Below are positions 9,807 to 17,704 of a stretch of 64,000 nucleotides of DNA, piece by piece. The position numbers and the translations under genes were made by a program. A model generated the notes under the pieces. It was not told the DNA's origin. It ran no database searches and worked only from the letters and a program-made list of their open reading frames with translations. The DNA comes from an uncultured Sphingorhabdus sp. (GTDB lineage: Bacteria; Pseudomonadota; Alphaproteobacteria; Sphingomonadales; Sphingomonadaceae): the NCBI GenBank assembly GCA_947492905.1, contig CANLOL010000001.1, positions 2,293,694 through 2,357,693 on the forward strand, written 5' to 3'. Numbering within the stretch: the stretch's first letter is position 1; every line of letters begins with the position of its first letter.

Positions 9807-11015
9807 GAGAAACTTTCTTTAGATGGCGATAGTGTAATTCCTCTGGCGCTTTATGTCCATTGGCCATTTTGCGTGTCCAAATGCCCCTATTGTGATTTCA
9901 ATAGTCATGTGCGTGATACAGTAGATATGGTCGCTTGGGAAACGGCACTCCTAGCCGATATGGCTTATGAGGCGGCCTTAAACCCCAATAGGAAATTAAG
10001 CAGCATATTCTTTGGCGGCGGAACGCCATCGCTCATGCCGCCCAAATTGGTGGAAAAAATCATTACCCAAGCCAAGGCGCATTGGGGATTTGAAGATGGC
10101 ATAGAAATCACCTTAGAAGCCAATCCTTCCTCGGTAGAGGCGGCTAATTTTGATGCTCTATCGCGCGCTGGTATAAACCGTGTTTCCTTAGGGCTTCAAT
10201 CACTTGACGATCAAACCTTAGAATTTTTAGGACGTGCGCATAGCGTCGACGAAGGCCTTGCCGCGCTTGATATTGCGCAAAAGGCATTTGCCCGCAACAG
10301 CTTTGATCTCATCTATGCACGCCCCGATCAAAGCTTAAAAGCATGGGAAGAAGAATTACAGCGCGGCCTTAGTTTCGGTACAGACCATCTCTCGCTCTAT
10401 CAGCTCACCATAGAACCTAGCACGCGATTTGAAACATTGGTGCGCAATGGAACGCTCACCCCCGCCGATGACGATCATTGCGCTGATCTCTATGCGATGA
10501 CAGCGCAGATTACAGCGGCGGCGAAAATGCCCTCTTATGAGATTAGCAATCATGCGCGAGAGGGCCAACAAAGCCGTCACAATCTTATTTATTGGCGTTA
10601 TCAGGATTATATCGGCATTGGTCCCGGAGCCCATGGAAGGCGACCTAATAGAGAAATTGCGCATAGTTCTAATTCATCTGAGGTTAGTCACTCCTATGCC
10701 ACGGAAAGGCATAAGAAACCCGAAAATTATCTCAGCGGTGTTGCGCGCAATGGCAATGGGATAAAGGCCGAAAATGCACTAGATGCGCAAACACGCGCCA
10801 TAGAAGCCATAATAATGGGATTGCGTCTTAGAGAAGGCATTAATCTCTCTGTTATTGAACAAAAAACTGGACTGCAAGAAGATCAACTCATTGATCCCAA
10901 AGCTCTTAATAAGCTTATCGATATGGGCTTCATACGCCAAGAGGAAAGCCGCATTATGATAACGCAAAAAGCGATGCCGCTGCTCGATGCTATCTTACCA
11001 CAAATCATTGCCTAA
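9801..11015 (+). CDS. hemW: HemW-like radical SAM protein (heme chaperone, coproporphyrinogen oxidase-like)
   Basis: 404 aa. The radical SAM motif C-x3-C-x2-C is at Cys24, Cys28 and Cys31 (CVSKCPYC). Then come FFGGGTPSLM, ITLEANPSSVE and NRVSLGLQSLDD. HemW is HemN-like but lacks the extended HemN N-terminus, and known HemW inserts heme into target proteins. The HNLIYWRYQDYIGIGPGAHGR-like segment is typical. ATG 9801 follows GGAG by about 7 bp and shares six bases with the divergent CAP-gene start. Confidence 0.94.
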   Translation: MHEKLSLDGDSVIPLALYVHWPFCVSKCPYCDFNSHVRDTVDMVAWETALLADMAYEAALNPNRKLSSIFFGGGTPSLMPPKLVEKIITQAKAHWGFEDGIEITLEANPSSVEAANFDALSRAGINRVSLGLQSLDDQTLEFLGRAHSVDEGLAALDIAQKAFARNSFDLIYARPDQSLKAWEEELQRGLSFGTDHLSLYQLTIEPSTRFETLVRNGTLTPADDDHCADLYAMTAQITAAAKMPSYEISNHAREGQQSRHNLIYWRYQDYIGIGPGAHGRRPNREIAHSSNSSEVSHSYATERHKKPENYLSGVARNGNGIKAENALDAQTRAIEAIIMGLRLREGINLSVIEQKTGLQEDQLIDPKALNKLIDMGFIRQEESRIMITQKAMPLLDAILPQIIA

Positions 11016-11082
11016 TGTCTGAACTAGCAGATTCGCCCCCTAAAGCTTGAGGGTGCAGCCTCTGTCTGTTAGGCTATTTCCC

Positions 11083-11973
11083 ATGAGCGCATCTATAAAA
11101 GAATATCGCAGTTTTTTGGCTGATAATCGGCGCAAGTCCGATCATACGGTGCGCGCTTATATCACCACAGCGCAGCGTTTTACCGATTTCCTTACCAACC
11201 ATAATGGCAAGCCATGTGATATAAAAACACTCGGCTCGCTCAAATCTGCTGACATTCGGTCTTATCTCGCTATGCGGCGCGGCGAAGGGCTTACCAACCG
11301 CAGCACAGCGCGCGAATTATCGGCGATAAAATCTTATTTGCGCTTTATGTTGGGCGAAGATGCAGCCCTGCCTAATATGCGCGCACCAAAAATTGCACAG
11401 AGTGTTCCGCGCCCTCTTAGCCCCGATGATGCGATTAATTTGGCCGATGATATTGCCCAAAGCGCGACCAAAGATTGGACAGGCGCGCGCGATTGGGCGG
11501 TGCTACTAATGCTCTATGGTTGCGGATTGCGGATCAGCGAAGCCACGGGTTTAAAGGGCGATATTTTACCGCTTGGCGAGAGCATAAGGGTAACGGGAAA
11601 GCGTGACAAGACGCGGATCATTCCCATCATCGAACCGGTGAAAATTGCGATAGAAAATTATATTGAATTATGCCCTTATAGCGTTGATCGCGACGCCCCT
11701 TTGTTTCGCGGTTCAAGGGGCGGTGCGCTGTCCCCTGCACTTATCCGCCGCGCCGTACAAGGGGCTAGAAAGCGTCTTGGACTACCCGATAATGCAACGC
11801 CGCACGCTCTGCGCCACAGCTTTGCGACGCATTTACTGGCGGGCGGTGCGGACTTGCGGTCTTTGCAGGAATTGCTAGGTCATGCGAGCCTCAGCAGCAC
11901 GCAAATTTACACAGCGGTCGATACGGCCATGCTACTCGATGAATATGAAAATGCACATCCGCGGGCGGGCTAA
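11083..11973 (+). CDS. xerC: Tyrosine recombinase XerC/XerD type
   Basis: 296 aa, the usual Xer length. The N-terminal SAM-like core-binding domain is residues 5-95 and the catalytic domain 110-296. The catalytic set is complete: Arg150 (GCGLRISEA), Lys173, His241, Arg244 (HALRHSFATH), His267 (LLGHAS) and Tyr276 (TQIYT). In the cell it would resolve chromosome dimers at dif together with a partner. I chose ATG 11083 over the upstream TTG 11047, whose extra 12 residues do not fit the family. XerC is preferred over XerD on general resemblance only. No att site or phage gene accompanies it. Confidence 0.9.
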   Translation: MSASIKEYRSFLADNRRKSDHTVRAYITTAQRFTDFLTNHNGKPCDIKTLGSLKSADIRSYLAMRRGEGLTNRSTARELSAIKSYLRFMLGEDAALPNMRAPKIAQSVPRPLSPDDAINLADDIAQSATKDWTGARDWAVLLMLYGCGLRISEATGLKGDILPLGESIRVTGKRDKTRIIPIIEPVKIAIENYIELCPYSVDRDAPLFRGSRGGALSPALIRRAVQGARKRLGLPDNATPHALRHSFATHLLAGGADLRSLQELLGHASLSSTQIYTAVDTAMLLDEYENAHPRAG

Positions 11974-12003
11974 TAGTCAAAACCCTTATTAATCTGGTAC
12001 TTT

Positions 12004-12032
12004 CGTCATTCCCGCGAAAGCGGGAATCCAGT
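12004..12032. repeat. 29-bp palindromic repeat, copy A
   Basis: Core ATTCCCGC-GAAA-GCGGGAAT (12008-12027): a perfect 8-bp stem with a GNRA-type tetraloop, flanked by CGTC and CCAGT. Identical to copy B, from which it is separated by 26 bp. The hairpin could also terminate xerC transcripts. It resembles the widespread dRS3/REP-like palindromes built on ATTCCC-N8-GGGAAT. Confidence 0.9.
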
Positions 12033-12058
12033 CATAAATAAGACTCATTATTCTCACT

Positions 12059-12087
12059 CGTCATTCCCGCGAAAGCGGGAATCCAGT
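12059..12087. repeat. 29-bp palindromic repeat, copy B
   Basis: Identical in sequence and direction to copy A. It ends one base before the stop codon of the GIY-YIG gene (12089-12091), so the repeat abuts the gene's 3' end. Confidence 0.9.
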
Positions 12088-12088
12088 A

Positions 12089-12394
12089 TCAATACAGTGC
12101 TTCAAAACCCAAACCAACGGCAAGATCATCCCAATCGTAATTATCTTTTTCAATCAACTCAAGCTTCCAAGCCCTATTCCATTTCTTAATCTGCTTTTCA
12201 CGCAAAATAGCGGCTTCCATCGTGGCATGTTGTTCAAACCAAATAAGATGCTTCACATCATATTGCGCGGTAAAACCAGAAACGTCACCGCTGCGATGCT
12301 GATGGATTCTTTGGATAAGATTAGACGTCACACCTACATATAACGTGCCATTGCGTTTTGACGCCATCATATAAGTGCATTGCCCTCGGTTCAT
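12089..12394 (-). CDS. GIY-YIG nuclease-domain protein
   Basis: 101 aa, a single-domain GIY-YIG protein of the small YhbQ/UPF0213-like type. The motif pair is visible as TYMMASKRN and GTLYVGV (Y-V-G instead of Y-I-G), followed by the catalytic-helix Arg region LIQRIHQHRSG. A later EAAILREKQIKKWNR segment carries the conserved Glu. The fold cleaves DNA in homing endonucleases and repair enzymes. It is bracketed by copy B 1 bp from its 3' end and inverted copy C 27 bp upstream of its start. That arrangement suggests a link between the nuclease and the repeats, but this is inference. Confidence 0.9.
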   Translation of the reverse strand: MNRGQCTYMMASKRNGTLYVGVTSNLIQRIHQHRSGDVSGFTAQYDVKHLIWFEQHATMEAAILREKQIKKWNRAWKLELIEKDNYDWDDLAVGLGFEALY

Positions 12395-12421
12395 TATACG
12401 CCTTTTTTAGTTCCTACTCAT

Positions 12422-12450
12422 ACTGGATTCCCGCTTTCGCGGGAATGACG
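12422..12450. repeat. 29-bp palindromic repeat, copy C (inverted)
   Basis: Exact reverse complement of copies A and B, lying upstream of the GIY-YIG start codon. Copies B and C therefore form inverted ends of a 392-bp unit (12059-12450) holding one gene. Confidence 0.9.
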
Positions 12451-12463
12451 AGGTGATTGAGTT

Positions 12464-13279
12464 TTAACCTCTCAAGCAATCATCAGACTTTAAAGAACGA
12501 TTCCGAACACCTTTAACATAATCCTCACACATAAAAATTTCATCTGATTCTAAAACACAATTGATAAATGAAGCTACAGATTTATCTGTAAGTTTAAAAT
12601 CATCTGGTAATAGTCCCATATTTTCTTTTTTAAATCCTTCAAGGTCTGCTAAAAAAATTCTAACTAGATCAGCTTTAGAACTACGTTGTGATTGCAATGC
12701 AGCCTGAGTTACTGGATCATTAATAGTTATTTCTGCTTCTAAAGCGTCTAAAGAAATCACCCTAAGGATATCACTTATTGAAGGCCAGTATTTCAGAGAA
12801 AACTCTCCACAAAGATGTTTGACTTCTTTTTGAACGTAGAGTTTATAGAGACTAACTGTATTGCCAGCAGCATTGATGGAATCACAAATATGATAGTGAG
12901 TATTTGATCTAATTGCCGAGTTGTTATCAATAATTGATCTTTCATCTAAGAGATTTGCCAAATCATCAGAAACCGAAGCAATTTTTGTATTTATTTCTTC
13001 TAACCTTTTTAAATTTTTTCGTTCTTTAGATATTTCTTCACTACTCCATATTCGTAGAGAACTTGTAATAGACTCAAAAAACGCTTTTATTGCATGGGGT
13101 GTTTGATTTAATTTATTATACACTTCTAAATAAGCATCCGAGAGTTCCAGTCCTCGTTCTAATAATCGCTCTCCAACAATAACGCTGCCTTTTAAAATTT
13201 TTTTATCAATATTATATTTAATTTCATCTCGCAGAATATTTTCACAAACATTTTGAGCATTTAATCGATCACTTTTCAT
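12464..13279 (-). CDS. Hypothetical protein, 271 aa, accessory
   Basis: I do not recognise this protein. It is mostly helical, with a likely coiled-coil segment at about 80-120 (EEISKERKNLKRLEEIN, then IASVSDDLANLLDER). It has no signal peptide, no membrane segment and four scattered cysteines or more. The start is well supported by AGGAAA 7 bp before ATG 13279. Base composition looks more AT-rich than the neighbouring gshB and xerC. It sits between palindromic repeats C and D, so the islet may be acquired. A role in mobile-element or defence biology is possible but not shown. Confidence 0.7.
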   Translation of the reverse strand: MKSDRLNAQNVCENILRDEIKYNIDKKILKGSVIVGERLLERGLELSDAYLEVYNKLNQTPHAIKAFFESITSSLRIWSSEEISKERKNLKRLEEINTKIASVSDDLANLLDERSIIDNNSAIRSNTHYHICDSINAAGNTVSLYKLYVQKEVKHLCGEFSLKYWPSISDILRVISLDALEAEITINDPVTQAALQSQRSSKADLVRIFLADLEGFKKENMGLLPDDFKLTDKSVASFINCVLESDEIFMCEDYVKGVRNRSLKSDDCLRG

Positions 13280-13388
13280 AAGGTTTCCTTTTATTTTTAA
13301 GAATCAAGGAATAGGGAAAGGCCAAATTTTAGTCTGTGTCTGAAATGCATAAAAAAATTTGTTACTCAGATACCTTCAATACAAGAAC

Positions 13389-13419
13389 CGTCATTCCCGC
13401 GAAACAGGAATTCATGACG
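13389..13419. repeat. Degenerate copy D of the palindromic repeat
   Basis: Begins CGTCATTCCCGCGAAA like copies A and B, but the right arm is altered (CAGGAATTC) and ends in ATGACG, complementary to the opening CGTCAT. It looks like a decayed or recombined copy. Confidence 0.7.
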
Positions 13420-13439
13420 ACTAAGCCTCACCCTTAGTC

Positions 13440-13502
13440 ATCCTGAATTTATTTCAGGATAACTAATCAGCCTTAACCGTTATGCTGAAACAAGTTCAGC
13501 AT
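13440..13502. repeat. Pair of REP/BIME-like hairpins
   Basis: Two perfect 8-bp-stem hairpins with 5-nt loops. The first is ATCCTGAA/TTCAGGAT (13440-13460) and the second ATGCTGAA/TTCAGCAT (13482-13502). They are flanked by GTC...AAC and GTT...GAC, so the pair is arranged head to head like a BIME. The family differs from the ATTCCCGC repeat but lies 20 bp from repeat D. Confidence 0.8.
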
Positions 13503-13533
13503 GACGACATGAAATATACAACATTCTAACATC

Positions 13534-14484
13534 TCACCCCAACCTAGCGACACAAGCATCCCAGATCATGCCCGCGCTATCGCTGCCATTATATTCATCA
13601 ATGGCCACAATACCCGTAGGCGATGTCACATTAATCTCGGTCAGCCATTGCCCGCCAATCACATCAATCCCTACAAAAGTTAAGCCTTTGGCTTTGAGAT
13701 CAGGGCCCATCGCGGCGCAAATTTCTTTTTCGCGCTCGGTTAGCTCTGATTTTTCGGCATACCCGCCCTGCGCTAGGTTTGAACGAAACTCACCCTTACC
13801 CGGTTTGCGGTTAATCGCGCCCGCGACTTCGCCATCAATAAGCACAATCCGTTTGTCCCCCTCTGATACTTCGGGAAGGAAGGCTTGCACCATGTGCGGT
13901 TCGCGCCATGTATTATTAAACACTTCTAATAAAGCGCTTAAATTACTGCCATCTTCGGGAACAAGAAATATTGCTTTACCGCCATTGCCATGCAGCGGCT
14001 TTACAACAATCTTGCCATGCTTAGCTTGAAAGCTGCGCACTTCATCTAGATCACGCGTAATGATTGTCGGCGGCATGAACTGCGCATAATCGAGAACATA
14101 GACTTTTTCAGGGGCATTGCGCACCGATACAGGATCATTGACCACCAATGTTTCGCCTTTGAGGCGCTCTAATAAATGTGTCGCGGTAATATAGCCCACA
14201 TCAAAGGGCGGGTCTTGGCGCATCATCACCACATCAATATCGCTACCAAGGTCAAGGCGGACTTCATCGCCGAAACGAAAATGATTGCCTTTAACGCGCT
14301 GCAAATCATGCACGCTACGCGCTCGTGCTATCACACGGCCATCTACCAAAGATAGCGTTTCTACGTCATAATGATAAATCTCATAACCGCGTTTCTGCGC
14401 CGATAGCATGAGCGCAAAGCTGCTGTCCCCGGCTATCCCAATATCTTCCATAGGGTCCATTTGCATCGCGATTTTGAGAGTCAT
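13534..14484 (-). CDS. gshB: Glutathione synthetase
   Basis: 316 aa. It joins gamma-glutamylcysteine and glycine using ATP. The prokaryotic GshB layout is clear: N-terminal MQMDPMEDIGIAGDSSFALM-like segment, VMMRQDPPFD (substrate region), then the ATP-grasp domain with VVKPLHGNGGKAIF (about 155-170), the R-x-G-K-G-E-F loop and the metal-binding INVTSPTG near the C-terminus. AGGAAG lies 6 bp before the start. It is the last gene of the rsmI-yraN-gshB run, a common alphaproteobacterial order. Confidence 0.97.
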   Translation of the reverse strand: MTLKIAMQMDPMEDIGIAGDSSFALMLSAQKRGYEIYHYDVETLSLVDGRVIARARSVHDLQRVKGNHFRFGDEVRLDLGSDIDVVMMRQDPPFDVGYITATHLLERLKGETLVVNDPVSVRNAPEKVYVLDYAQFMPPTIITRDLDEVRSFQAKHGKIVVKPLHGNGGKAIFLVPEDGSNLSALLEVFNNTWREPHMVQAFLPEVSEGDKRIVLIDGEVAGAINRKPGKGEFRSNLAQGGYAEKSELTEREKEICAAMGPDLKAKGLTFVGIDVIGGQWLTEINVTSPTGIVAIDEYNGSDSAGMIWDACVARLG

Positions 14485-14546
14485 ATTATCTTCCTAAATT
14501 ATCATAGATTCTTATGTAGGCGCAAAATATCGTCATGCAAACATGC

Positions 14547-14894
14547 TTATCCGTCATGATGCACATTCTTCAGATGTATCGGCCAAGACCAAGGCGCGAT
14601 TAAGATGACATCAAAACGTTTATCGCCTGAATATTCATGCGCTATGGCATGGGCTGCGGCCACTACGCGCTGCATTTTGTGGGCATTGATTGATTGCTCT
14701 AAATCGCTGTTCTTACTGCGGGACTTTACTTCTATAAAGACGGTAACACCAAAACGATGGGCGATGAGATCAATCTCTCCGCGCGCATTACGCACGCGCT
14801 GAGCCAATATGCGGTAGCCTTGTAAGCGCAGCCACCAAGCGGCAATTGTTTCGGCACGGCGGCCCTTTGCTTCGGCTATTTTACGTTTATTCAT
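14547..14894 (-). CDS. UPF0102 family protein YraN
   Basis: 115 aa. A small protein with a restriction-nuclease-like fold: GEIDLIAH followed by VFIEVKSR gives the E/D...E-x-K catalytic pattern of that superfamily. Its cellular role is not settled. The start overlaps the rsmI stop by 8 bp, indicating coupled translation. Confidence 0.92.
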   Translation of the reverse strand: MNKRKIAEAKGRRAETIAAWWLRLQGYRILAQRVRNARGEIDLIAHRFGVTVFIEVKSRSKNSDLEQSINAHKMQRVVAAAHAIAHEYSGDKRFDVILIAPWSWPIHLKNVHHDG

Positions 14895-15750
14895 CAGCTT
14901 TTGCGGACTTTAGAGCATTGACGCGCGCATATAGCTCTTTACGGTCCAAACCAAATCGCCCCGCAATCTCAGCAGCGGCCTTGGACGCGGGCAAACGCGA
15001 TAAGGCCTCCATCAAAGCCGCATCGGCATCACCCTGTTCAAACGAATCAATATTATTGGGCGGGCCGACGATGATGCAAATTTCGCCTTTTGGTGATTCT
15101 TTGTCATAAAAATCGTATAATTTGGATAATTTTCCGCATTGGGTTTCTTCGAATTTTTTGGTGATTTCGCGAACCACTGCTGCGTCTCTATCGCCCAAAA
15201 TTGCCAATAAATCATTGAGGCATTTGCCCAGTCGCGGGCCGCTTTCGTAAAAAATTAGCGTTGAATCGAGCGTGATAAATTTTTCTAAAACACCCTGCCG
15301 CGCTTTTGTTTTGGATGGTAAAAACCCCTCAAAAAAGAAACGGTCCGTGGGTAATCCGCTTAAAGTTAATGCCGCAATAGCGGCGCTTGGCCCCGGCATA
15401 GTGGACACGAAAACCCCTTGATTTCGCGCCTCTCGGACCAATTTATAACCCGGATCAGATATTAGCGGCGTGCCAGCATCGCTGACTAAGGCGACGATAC
15501 CATTACGCGCAATTTCGAGCAATTCATCGCGCACTTTATCATTGCTATGATCGTGATAGGGCCGCATTTTTTTCTTTATGCCAAGGTGATACAATAGTTT
15601 ACCAGTAACGCGGCTATCTTCGACAGCGACGCAATCCGCCGCCTTCAGTATATCTATCGCCCGCTGTGACATATCTGCAAGGTTGCCGATAGGGGTCGCA
15701 ACAATGTATAGACCGTTCTCAAAATAATTACTGGGTGAGGATAATGTCAT
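14887..15750 (-). CDS. rsmI: 16S rRNA (cytidine-1402-2'-O)-methyltransferase RsmI
   Basis: 287 aa. An SAM-dependent tetrapyrrole-methylase-fold enzyme that 2'-O-methylates C1402 in the 16S decoding centre. Motifs: GLYIVATPIGNLADMSQRA at the N-terminus, VSDAGTPLISDPG (SAM site), MPGPSAAIAAL and DRFFFEGFLP. ATG 15750 is chosen because upstream in-frame codons encode a sequence unrelated to the family. This start overlaps, on the other strand, the ATG of the PBP-activator ORF (bases 15748-15751). Confidence 0.96.
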   Translation of the reverse strand: MTLSSPSNYFENGLYIVATPIGNLADMSQRAIDILKAADCVAVEDSRVTGKLLYHLGIKKKMRPYHDHSNDKVRDELLEIARNGIVALVSDAGTPLISDPGYKLVREARNQGVFVSTMPGPSAAIAALTLSGLPTDRFFFEGFLPSKTKARQGVLEKFITLDSTLIFYESGPRLGKCLNDLLAILGDRDAAVVREITKKFEETQCGKLSKLYDFYDKESPKGEICIIVGPPNNIDSFEQGDADAALMEALSRLPASKAAAEIAGRFGLDRKELYARVNALKSAKADE

Positions 15751-16984
15751 GAGTTTCACTATTGCAGCACAATATACAGAACAGCAAGGTTCGAACAATG
15801 TGCAAAGCATTTTGAATGAAAATAAAGGCTTGAGATGGATCAAACGTAGCGCAGCTGCTGCAGGATTAAGCTTTTTAGCAGCCTGTTCCAAGGTTGTGCC
15901 CAACGCAGCGCCAACAGCTGCGCCTCCTGCGCCCGTTACAACAGCTGCTGTTAATGTTGTTGCTACCGACAGCGATCGTCATCGCGTTGCTCTATTATTA
16001 CCGATTACTGGCAAAGATGGTGATGTGGGGCAAACGCTGGCCAATGCAACGACACTCGCTTTGCTCGATACCAAATCCTCTAATATCCGTATGACCACTT
16101 ATGACACGGCACTTGGCGTAAAAGCTGCTGCCGAAAAAGCGATTGCCGATGGGAATAAGTTAATCCTTGGTCCTCTGCGCGGTGATAATGTTGTGACTGT
16201 AGCGGGTATCGCACGTCCAGCCAATGTACCTATCATCAGCTTTTCCAATGATGTCAGCGCAGCAGGCGAAAATGTATTTTTGCTAGGACATTTGCCCAAT
16301 CAATCTATTAGCCGTGTGGTTGAATTTGCGAAACAGCGCGGAAAAACGCGTTTTGCTGGATTGGTTCCCAAAAATGTCTTTGGTCAACGCGCGCTTTCAA
16401 ATCTTACGCGGTCCGTGCGCGATGCGGGCGGGACGATGGTCACTATTCAAGAATATAATGGCAATAGCCGTTCCAGCATAGAGGCTGCTGCGCGTAAAAT
16501 AAGCAATGCTGGCGGCGTTGATGCCGTATTAATCGCAGATAGCGGCAGAAAAGCGGCTATTGGTGCAGCTTATTTGCGCAGCAATGGCCTGCAAACCGTT
16601 CAAATCATGGGCACAGATCGCTGGAATGTTGATAATAGCTTAGTAAGCAGCAGGGTCATGCGCGGTGCATGGTTTGCCAGCGTTGCCGATGGTCTTTATA
16701 GGCAATATGCAACCAGCTATCGCTCACGTTTTAACAATACACCATTGCGCCTATCAAGCCTTGGTTATGATTCGGTCTTATTGGTCGCCCGTGTTGCGCG
16801 TGATTGGCCCGTAGGAACCAATTTCCCAGTACAAAAGCTGACCGATCCAGGCGGCTTCATTGGTATTGATGGTGCGTTTCGTTTTATGCCAAATGGTCTA
16901 TCAGAACGTATGTTGGAAGTTCAAGAAGTTCGCCAAGGTCAATATGTGACTATTGATGCTGCGCCGCGCGCTTTTGAGCAATAA
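15749..16984 (+). CDS. Penicillin-binding protein activator (LpoA-like periplasmic-binding fold), lipoprotein
   Basis: 411 aa from ATG 15749. A Lys/Arg-rich stretch, a hydrophobic run and the lipobox LAAC (Cys46) are followed by an Ala/Pro linker. A type-I periplasmic-binding domain spans about 70-405 (VALLLPITGKDGDVGQTLANA, LILGPLRGDNV, GTDRWN). In related proteobacteria this family is an outer-membrane lipoprotein that stimulates peptidoglycan synthases, and adjacency to rsmI-yraN is conserved. The signal would be unusually long from this ATG, so a GTG at 15800 (29 residues before the Cys) is a good alternative start. Confidence 0.85.
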   Translation: MSFTIAAQYTEQQGSNNVQSILNENKGLRWIKRSAAAAGLSFLAACSKVVPNAAPTAAPPAPVTTAAVNVVATDSDRHRVALLLPITGKDGDVGQTLANATTLALLDTKSSNIRMTTYDTALGVKAAAEKAIADGNKLILGPLRGDNVVTVAGIARPANVPIISFSNDVSAAGENVFLLGHLPNQSISRVVEFAKQRGKTRFAGLVPKNVFGQRALSNLTRSVRDAGGTMVTIQEYNGNSRSSIEAAARKISNAGGVDAVLIADSGRKAAIGAAYLRSNGLQTVQIMGTDRWNVDNSLVSSRVMRGAWFASVADGLYRQYATSYRSRFNNTPLRLSSLGYDSVLLVARVARDWPVGTNFPVQKLTDPGGFIGIDGAFRFMPNGLSERMLEVQEVRQGQYVTIDAAPRAFEQ

Positions 16985-17013
16985 TATATAGGCTTAAAGA
17001 TCACATCTATAAC

Positions 17014-17046
17014 AAATGCTGCCTCATAAAAAGGGGCAGCATTTTT
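17014..17046. terminator. Bidirectional intrinsic terminator
   Basis: AAATGCTGCC (17014-17023) pairs with GGCAGCATTT (17035-17044), followed by further T's on the plus strand and preceded by A's. It lies between the convergent PBP-activator and def genes and overlaps the def stop codon. Confidence 0.85.
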
Positions 17047-17593
17047 ATGCTGCAACGCCGCGTTCTTTGCGCATCTTATTTAGTTTTTTCAGAACCATTT
17101 GGCGTTTCAAACGCGATAAATGATCGATGAATAATATGCCTTCTAAATGATCCATTTCATGTTGCAAACATGTGGCCATAAGGCCTTCCATATCCTGTTC
17201 ATGGACTTTACCATCTAGATCCTGCCAACGCGCTCTTATTGTTGCTGGGCGCTCCACATCGGCAAATTGGTCCGGTACAGAGAGGCAACCTTCTTTATAA
17301 CCTGCTAATTCTTCGGATGGGTCCAGAATTTCTGGATTCACAAATACCAATGGGTTTTTCTCAGGCCCTTCCTCACTCGGCTCTTCACCTTCTGGGACTT
17401 CTTGCAAATCTATCACCAAAATACGTTTGGGAACACCCACTTGAATAGCGGCCAACCCAATGCCATTGGCGGCGTACATCGTATCCGTCATATCCTCGAC
17501 AAGTTTTTTCAACTCATCATCAAATTTTTCCACGGGAGTCGATACGGTTTTAAGGCGCGCATCGGGAACTTCTAATATCTGTAAAATAGCCAT
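17045..17593 (-). CDS. def: Peptide deformylase
   Basis: 182 aa. A metalloenzyme that removes the N-formyl group from nascent proteins. All three motifs are present: GIGLAAIQ (Gln51), EGCLSVP (Cys103) and QHEMDHLEG (His145, Glu146, His149), the Cys and two His binding the metal. An acidic insert (about 66-80, EVPEGEEPSEEGPE) lengthens the loop before the second motif. ATG 17593 is preferred over the upstream TTG at 17602. Downstream of recR on the same strand. Confidence 0.97.
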   Translation of the reverse strand: MAILQILEVPDARLKTVSTPVEKFDDELKKLVEDMTDTMYAANGIGLAAIQVGVPKRILVIDLQEVPEGEEPSEEGPEKNPLVFVNPEILDPSEELAGYKEGCLSVPDQFADVERPATIRARWQDLDGKVHEQDMEGLMATCLQHEMDHLEGILFIDHLSRLKRQMVLKKLNKMRKERGVAA

Positions 17594-17704
17594 AATGGCC
17601 AAATAGGGATTATTTTGCTAGCGGTCAACGCCCTGTTATATGCAAAATTTTGATTATAGATTATAAATTATTTGATCAAACACCAGATTCTATTCAAAGC
17701 CGCA

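Larger units (their letters stand above)
13280..13533. other. Repeat-bearing intergenic region before gshB 3' end
   Basis: A 254-bp gene-free stretch. It holds the degenerate repeat D and the two-hairpin BIME-like element. The rest is AT-rich, with no other signal seen. Confidence 0.6.

Noticed and set aside
11083..11973. Phage integrase or integron integrase
   Set aside because: The length, domain layout and absence of att sites, gene cassettes or phage genes fit chromosomal XerC/D instead.
12004..12087. Two 29-bp direct repeats with a 26-bp spacer, resembling a minimal CRISPR
   Set aside because: The repeat is a near-perfect palindrome, an inverted copy lies elsewhere, there are only two direct units and no cas genes are present.
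13568..14029. 153-codon plus-strand ORF opposite gshB
   Set aside because: It lies wholly antisense to gshB, whose ATP-grasp motifs are intact, and its composition is a frame artefact.
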